NCBI GenBank assembly: GCA_002423905.1
Contig: DIVC01000104.1
Location: 5,118-13,955 of the forward strand
Direction of reading: 5' to 3'
DNA length: 8,838 nt
Origin: Idiomarina sp. UBA6142
GTDB lineage: Bacteria; Pseudomonadota; Gammaproteobacteria; Enterobacterales; Alteromonadaceae
The position numbers were made by a program, and so were the translations under genes. Of this stretch, positions 5,150 through 8,838 are shown in pieces (the stretch's first letter is position 1; each line of letters starts with the position of its first letter). The notes under the pieces were generated by a model. The model was given only the letters and a program-made list of their open reading frames with translations. It was not told the origin of the DNA and searched no databases.

Positions 5150-7765
5150 TTAATCCAGTGCCGCAATAATTTGCGCCCGCAGGCGCTCGCGTTGTTCGCT
5201 ATCAAGCGCCTGCTGTTGGCGCGTTGAGACAATAAATAGATCTTCAGCTTGCTCGCCGACAGTGGTGATTTTAGCTGCCAATACGTTGATGTCCAAGTCT
5301 TGTAGCACTCTAGCAACGCGAGCGACCAAGCCCGGACGATCCAGCGTGGTGAGTTCAAAGGCGCTGCGACGTTGATTTTTCTCGGCGACAAATTCCACCC
5401 GTGTAGGCACTGTGAAGCTGCGCAGTTGACGCGGCAAACGGCGCTGGGTTTGTGGCACCGGCTGGCGTTTACGCAAGACGTCATGGAGTTGCTGTTGCAG
5501 TCGTTCAATGGCGCCGCTATCGGTTAATGGTTGGCCCTGTTCATTGAGGATGACAAAGGTATCCATCACGTAGCCATCGCGGGTGGCCAAAATTTGCGCA
5601 TCATGAATGCTAATACTTTGGCTATCTAATACGGCGGCTACTGCAGCAAACAAATTGGCTTGCTCTTGGGTGTAAATGAATAATTCGGTGGTGCCGCGAT
5701 TGTTCTCGTCGCCAATTAACATCAACGGCAATTCGTGATCGTCACGGAGCGCTGCAATGGCGCGGGTATGCCAACAAATTTGTTCGGCTTGGTGGCGTAA
5801 AAAGTAATCGGCAGTAAAGCGCGACCAGAGCTGCTGGATGTGCTCATGGGCCAATCCAGCACTCAATAATAAGGCCAATGCTTGCTGTTGGTTTTGCGCA
5901 ATACGGGCACGTAATTCGAGCGCCGCAGAGGGTTTGCTTTGTTGTAAGAAACTGCTGGTGGCGTGATACAAATTCTCTAGCAGCGTAGCTTTCCAGTTGT
6001 TCCACAAGCTGCTGTTGGTGGCCCGGATATCAGCTACGGTTAGGCAATACAAGTAATCAAGATGTTGTTGTGTGCCCATCAATGTAGCAAATTCGCGCAC
6101 CACTTCGGGATCATGAATGTCACGTTTTTGTGCGGTTACCGACATCACTAAGTGATGCTGAACCAGCCAAGCAACCAGCTCAGTATCAGCGGCGTCAAGA
6201 TCATGTGCGCGGGCAAAGTTGCTGGCATCGATCGCGCCCAATTCAGAGTGGTCGCCACCACGGCCTTTGGCAATATCATGGAAAATACCGGCCAAGTACA
6301 GGAGTTCTGGTTTTTCAAAGCTAGCCACTAAGTCGGCACAGAGCGGAAATTCGCTGGCATAGTGCGGGTCGCTGTAGCGATATAAATTACGCACCACTCG
6401 ATAACTGTGCTCATCAACGGTGTAGGCATGAAACAGGTCAAATTGCATTTGCCCGACAATTTGCTGCCACTGCGGCAGATAATGGGCCAGAATTTTGTGC
6501 TTGTGCATCAAGCTCAGCGCGTGGCCGCAACCATTGGGATGGCGCATGATAGCCATGAATAAGTCACGGCAGTTGGCATCATCGGAAAGCGGATGGCGCA
6601 GGCTGCGGCGCGCGTTGCGAAGCAGCCGAATGGTCTGTGCTTGCACTGCGCTGATATCGGCTTGCTCAGCAATGAGTAGAAAGAAGCTAAGAATTTGCCG
6701 AGGATGGCTAAATACTTGGTCATGGCGTGCCACAATGGTGTGACCCGTGCGCTTGAAATCAGCGTTCAGTTCACGCCCTTGGCGATGCTCTGTCTGGCTT
6801 GCAGTTTGGCCAAGAATGGCTTGTTCAAAGAACTGCAACAGCATGGCATTGAGCTCACTGACCGCCACCACAGCATTGAAATAATCTTTCATCATGGCTT
6901 CTACGGCATGTTTACCGGCTTCGCCATAGCCCATGCGCGCCGCTACACCAGGCTGAAAATCGAACAGTAAGCGGTCTTCTTTTTTGCCAGCTTCTAAATG
7001 CAGCGCAAAGCGCACGCGCCAGAGAAAATCTTGATGGCTGCGCAGTTCAATCAACTCAGCCGCGGTGACGTAGCCATATTCCACCAAAGCTTCATCGCTT
7101 TGCGTTTGAAAATGGCGTTTGGCGATCCAGCTAATGGTTTGGATATCACGCAGGCCACCGGGACTACTCTTAATGTTCGGCTCAAGGTTGTACGAGGTAC
7201 TGTGATATTGCTGATGGCGTTGCTGTTGTTCATGCAGCTTCGCTTGATAAAAATTGCGGCTACTCCATGGCAAATGATGATGCACTTCCATGGTAAACAG
7301 CGCGGCTAATTCTTTATCGCCAATTAACCAGCGATGCTCGAGCAAGCTGGTGGCGGTACTGACGTCCTCGGCCGCCTGCTGCAGGCATTCGGCGATGGTA
7401 CGGACGCTATGACCAATATCGAGGCGCAGATCCCACAGCCATTGCACAAATTGGGCAATGGCTTGATTGGTGGTGTCATCAAGCGGCTGTTGATGCAGAA
7501 TGATGACATCAATATCGGAGCCAGGGTGCAAGGTACCGCGACCATAGCCACCAACGGCCAGCACGCAAAGTTGCTGTTCCGGCAGTTTCAGTTGGCGCCA
7601 CAAATAGCTAACCAAGCTATCAATCAGGCTGCTGCGTTGCTGTAATAGTTGTTCAATAGCAGCGCTGGAAAATTCATGGGCTTGTTGCTGCTGTGCTTGC
7701 TCAAGCGATTGACGAAGTTGATTCAACTCGAACACTTGCGGCCAAGCGACAGCAGTTGCGGTCAT
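5150..7765 (-). CDS. glnD: GlnD, bifunctional uridylyltransferase/uridylyl-removing enzyme
   Basis: This encodes 871 residues, close to E. coli GlnD (890). It senses glutamine and adds or removes UMP on PII proteins (GlnB/GlnK), so controlling glutamine synthetase and the Ntr response. The domains in order are: a nucleotidyltransferase domain with [17 protein letters not shown] (71-87), where D84 and D86 are the metal-binding pair; a GlnD helical linker with [14 protein letters not shown] (196-209); an HD hydrolase domain (about 450-560) with HAYTVDEH (446-453), the FHDIAKG motif (H496, D497), GGDHSELG with H506 and the HH pair at 537-538; and two ACT domains (about 693-765 and 801-871). ACT2 carries the typical [14 protein letters not shown]. 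All active-site motifs are intact, so both activities are expected. Its ATG directly follows the map stop codon with no spacer, and the ribosome site is weak (GAGTG, 8 nt before), so it probably depends on translation of map. Confidence 0.97.
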   Translation of the reverse strand: MTATAVAWPQVFELNQLRQSLEQAQQQQAHEFSSAAIEQLLQQRSSLIDSLVSYLWRQLKLPEQQLCVLAVGGYGRGTLHPGSDIDVIILHQQPLDDTTNQAIAQFVQWLWDLRLDIGHSVRTIAECLQQAAEDVSTATSLLEHRWLIGDKELAALFTMEVHHHLPWSSRNFYQAKLHEQQQRHQQYHSTSYNLEPNIKSSPGGLRDIQTISWIAKRHFQTQSDEALVEYGYVTAAELIELRSHQDFLWRVRFALHLEAGKKEDRLLFDFQPGVAARMGYGEAGKHAVEAMMKDYFNAVVAVSELNAMLLQFFEQAILGQTASQTEHRQGRELNADFKRTGHTIVARHDQVFSHPRQILSFFLLIAEQADISAVQAQTIRLLRNARRSLRHPLSDDANCRDLFMAIMRHPNGCGHALSLMHKHKILAHYLPQWQQIVGQMQFDLFHAYTVDEHSYRVVRNLYRYSDPHYASEFPLCADLVASFEKPELLYLAGIFHDIAKGRGGDHSELGAIDASNFARAHDLDAADTELVAWLVQHHLVMSVTAQKRDIHDPEVVREFATLMGTQQHLDYLYCLTVADIRATNSSLWNNWKATLLENLYHATSSFLQQSKPSAALELRARIAQNQQQALALLLSAGLAHEHIQQLWSRFTADYFLRHQAEQICWHTRAIAALRDDHELPLMLIGDENNRGTTELFIYTQEQANLFAAVAAVLDSQSISIHDAQILATRDGYVMDTFVILNEQGQPLTDSGAIERLQQQLHDVLRKRQPVPQTQRRLPRQLRSFTVPTRVEFVAEKNQRRSAFELTTLDRPGLVARVARVLQDLDINVLAAKITTVGEQAEDLFIVSTRQQQALDSEQRERLRAQIIAALD

Positions 7766-8560
7766 TTATGCGGCACTCGAATGGTCAATAATACGTGGAA
7801 GTTGTTCGTCACTGCGCAAAGTGAGCACTTCAACACCGCTTTCGGTGACTAACAAGGTATGCTCCCATTGTGCGCTCAGACTGCGGTCTTTGGTCAATAC
7901 AGTCCAACCGTCACGCATTAATTTGGTATGACGTTTGCCGGCGTTCACCATGGGCTCGATGGTAAAACACATGCCCGGCTTTAATACTTCACCAGTGCCA
8001 GCCGTACCATAGTGCAGAATTTGTGGTTCTTCATGAAAGGTAGCGCCGATACCATGCCCACAATATTCGCGCACAATGGAGTAACCGTTACTTTCTGCGT
8101 GCTGCTGAATGGCTGCGGCAAAGTCACCCATGCGAATACCCGGGCGCACCATATTGATGGCGAGGTACAAACACTCTTGGGTGACGCGAATTAAGCGTTC
8201 GGCCAAAATACTCGGCTGACCGATGACGAACATCCGTGAGGTGTCACCGTGGTAACCATCGACAATAACCGTCACGTCGAGGTTCATGATATCGCCGTCT
8301 TTCAACGGCTTATCGTTCGGAATGCCGTGGCACACCACATGATTGAGTGAGGTACAGACCGACTTTGGAAAACCATGATAATTTAACGGGGCAGGGATAG
8401 CGCCGTTAGCGATAATATAATCGTGACAACGTTGGTCGATTTCATCGGTGGTCACGCCAGCTTTCACGTACGGCGCAATCATTTCCAGTACGTCGGCGGC
8501 GAGGCGGCCGGCTACACGCATTTTTTCGATTTCTACTGGGGTCTTGATGATAATACTCAT
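7766..8560 (-). CDS. map: Type I methionine aminopeptidase
   Basis: This encodes 264 residues, the same as E. coli Map, with near-continuous similarity. It removes the N-terminal methionine from nascent proteins at the ribosome. The five metal ligands are present: D95, D106, H169, E202 and E233, matching E. coli D97, D108, H171, E204 and E235. H78 matches the E. coli active-site H79. Signature blocks are KSVCTSLNHVVCHGIP (66-81), DGYHGDTSRMF (101-111), REYCGHGIG (164-172), FTIEPMVNAGKR (199-210) and DRSLSAQWEHT (225-235). The start at 8560 gives the standard N-terminus (MSIIIKTPVEIEKMRVAGRLAA), but no good Shine-Dalgarno is seen. A 7-codon reading frame upstream overlaps the start as ATGA. 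It is first in map-glnD-dapD and is divergent from the expected rpsB. Confidence 0.97.
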   Translation of the reverse strand: MSIIIKTPVEIEKMRVAGRLAADVLEMIAPYVKAGVTTDEIDQRCHDYIIANGAIPAPLNYHGFPKSVCTSLNHVVCHGIPNDKPLKDGDIMNLDVTVIVDGYHGDTSRMFVIGQPSILAERLIRVTQECLYLAINMVRPGIRMGDFAAAIQQHAESNGYSIVREYCGHGIGATFHEEPQILHYGTAGTGEVLKPGMCFTIEPMVNAGKRHTKLMRDGWTVLTKDRSLSAQWEHTLLVTESGVEVLTLRSDEQLPRIIDHSSAA

Positions 8561-8580
8561 GCCAATTCGTCGTCACTCAT
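8557..8580 (-). other. Seven-codon upstream reading frame (MSDDELA) overlapping the map start
   Basis: On the minus strand an ATG at 8580 opens a frame reading MSDDELA. Its TGA stop overlaps the map ATG as ATGA. It has no clear ribosome site of its own. It might couple translation to map, which lacks a Shine-Dalgarno, or it may be chance. Confidence 0.2.
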
Positions 8581-8643
8581 TAATAGCAATAAAATAGGCA
8601 CGCAGTTTAGCATTTTGAACGACGCGATTAAAGTATAAACACC

Positions 8644-8678
8644 ACCATAAAAGTTGCGTTGCGGCTCAATTTTATGGT
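8644..8678. repeat. 9-bp perfect inverted repeat spanning the rpsB promoter
   Basis: ACCATAAAA (8644-8652) and TTTTATGGT (8670-8678) are perfect inverted copies with a 17-nt spacer and half-site centres 26 bp apart. If one base (G8653) is looped out, the pairing extends through TTG/CAA to 12 bp. The repeat brackets the -35 box, and its right half covers the spacer up to the first base of the -10 box. Confidence 0.55.
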
Positions 8679-8683
8679 ATAAA
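8654..8683 (+). promoter_or_regulatory. Probable rpsB(-tsf) promoter
   Basis: TTGCGT (8654-8659, -35) and TATAAA (8678-8683, -10) are 18 nt apart. They are followed by the GC-rich discriminator GCGCGCG (8684-8690), typical of stringently controlled ribosomal promoters in gammaproteobacteria. The predicted transcription start is near 8690-8692. It points away from map, as expected for rpsB, whose coding start lies beyond the window. Confidence 0.7.
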
Positions 8684-8690
8684 GCGCGCG

Positions 8691-8838
8691 CACTTTCACT
8701 CGAGTCGTTTGAAAGGCAGTAACTAAAACACACACATACATCGTCACATCGTTCGGGGTGCTTGCTCTGACTACCGTCTATTATACGGGTCACGCGGGTC
8801 GAATTATGGGATGTATGGAGGCATAACCCCTTTAAAAA
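8691..8838 (+). ncRNA. rpsB leader RNA, t44-type (partial, runs off the edge)
   Basis: The non-coding stretch between the predicted start and the window edge is about 148 nt. It lies between map and the expected rpsB, which is where the t44/rpsB leader family (about 135-170 nt) is found; in E. coli this leader mediates repression by ribosomal protein S2. Three stems can be drawn. TGAC+CCGT (8768-8771, 8774-8777) pairs with ACGG+GTCA (8785-8792) around a 7-nt loop. TTATG (8804-8808) pairs with CATAA (8822-8826). GGGGT (8755-8759) pairs with ACCCC (8826-8830), enclosing both, apart from competition for A8826. The identification rests on position, size and foldability, not on an alignment. Confidence 0.6.

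Larger units (their letters stand above)
8561..8838. other. map/rpsB divergent intergenic region
   Basis: No gene is supported in these 278 nt. The right half holds the + strand promoter and leader RNA described separately. For map, pointing left, the minus strand has two weak promoter candidates: TATACT (5/6) starting at about 8637, without a good -35; and TTCAAA-N17-TATTTT at about 8619-8591, with 4/6 matches in each box. Neither is convincing. rpsB should start just past the right edge. Confidence 0.5.

Noticed and set aside
5116..5508. A 130-residue open frame on the minus strand inside the glnD 3' end
   Set aside because: It is a different frame of glnD with no recognisable protein features; glnD is strongly supported by its ACT2 domain there.
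6495..7645. Several plus-strand open frames of 80-103 residues opposite glnD
   Set aside because: They are antisense shadows of a conserved gene, with no operon context or motifs.
8557..8793. A 78-residue minus-strand frame upstream of map
   Set aside because: It crosses the probable rpsB promoter and leader, has no ribosome site or recognisable motif, and ends on map's start; only the last seven codons were noted separately.

Overview
The window reads as a chromosomal housekeeping segment of a gammaproteobacterium. Protein sequences and gene order match the E. coli arrangements queF/syd/yqcC/truC and rpsB/map/glnD/dapD. The extra DUF3549 and DUF3301 genes and the frequent glutamines suggest a marine Alteromonadales-type lineage such as the Idiomarinaceae. 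That placement is inference from style and gene order; no search was run. I see no mobile element, CRISPR array, tRNA, rRNA or prophage gene.

Left part (1-1811, mostly + strand): a 9-codon stub on the - strand is probably the start of queF, divergent from syd (SecY-interacting protein). After syd come a GNAT acetyltransferase and a small Mpo1-like/DUF962 membrane protein. The last two overlap, and all three look like one operon.

Middle (1800-3154, - strand): a two-gene unit of DUF3549 (large, very glutamine-rich) and DUF3301 (small, membrane-anchored), overlapping by 10 nt. DUF3301 converges on the DUF962 gene and overlaps its end by 12 nt.

Next (3228-4278, + strand): yqcC and truC overlap by 8 nt. 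TruC makes pseudouridine 65 in tRNA. The pair diverges from DUF3549 across a 73-nt gap that holds a good -10 element.

Right part (4281-8560, - strand): map, glnD and dapD run in the order map -> glnD -> dapD. They encode methionine aminopeptidase, the PII uridylyl-removing/uridylyltransferase enzyme and tetrahydrodipicolinate N-succinyltransferase. map and glnD abut with no spacer, and dapD follows 44 nt later. dapD converges on truC with only 2 nt between them.

Right edge (8561-8838): a non-coding region that should separate map from rpsB, which would start just past the window. It holds a strong + strand promoter with a GC-rich discriminator and a structured leader matching the position and size of the t44/rpsB leader RNA. 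A 9-bp inverted repeat is laid over the promoter.

Nothing here looks like an undescribed defence or mobile system. The points most worth following up are the inverted repeat on the rpsB promoter, the leader RNA structure, the queF/syd intergenic inverted repeat, and the conserved but uncharacterised DUF3549/DUF3301/DUF962/GNAT genes placed between syd and yqcC-truC.
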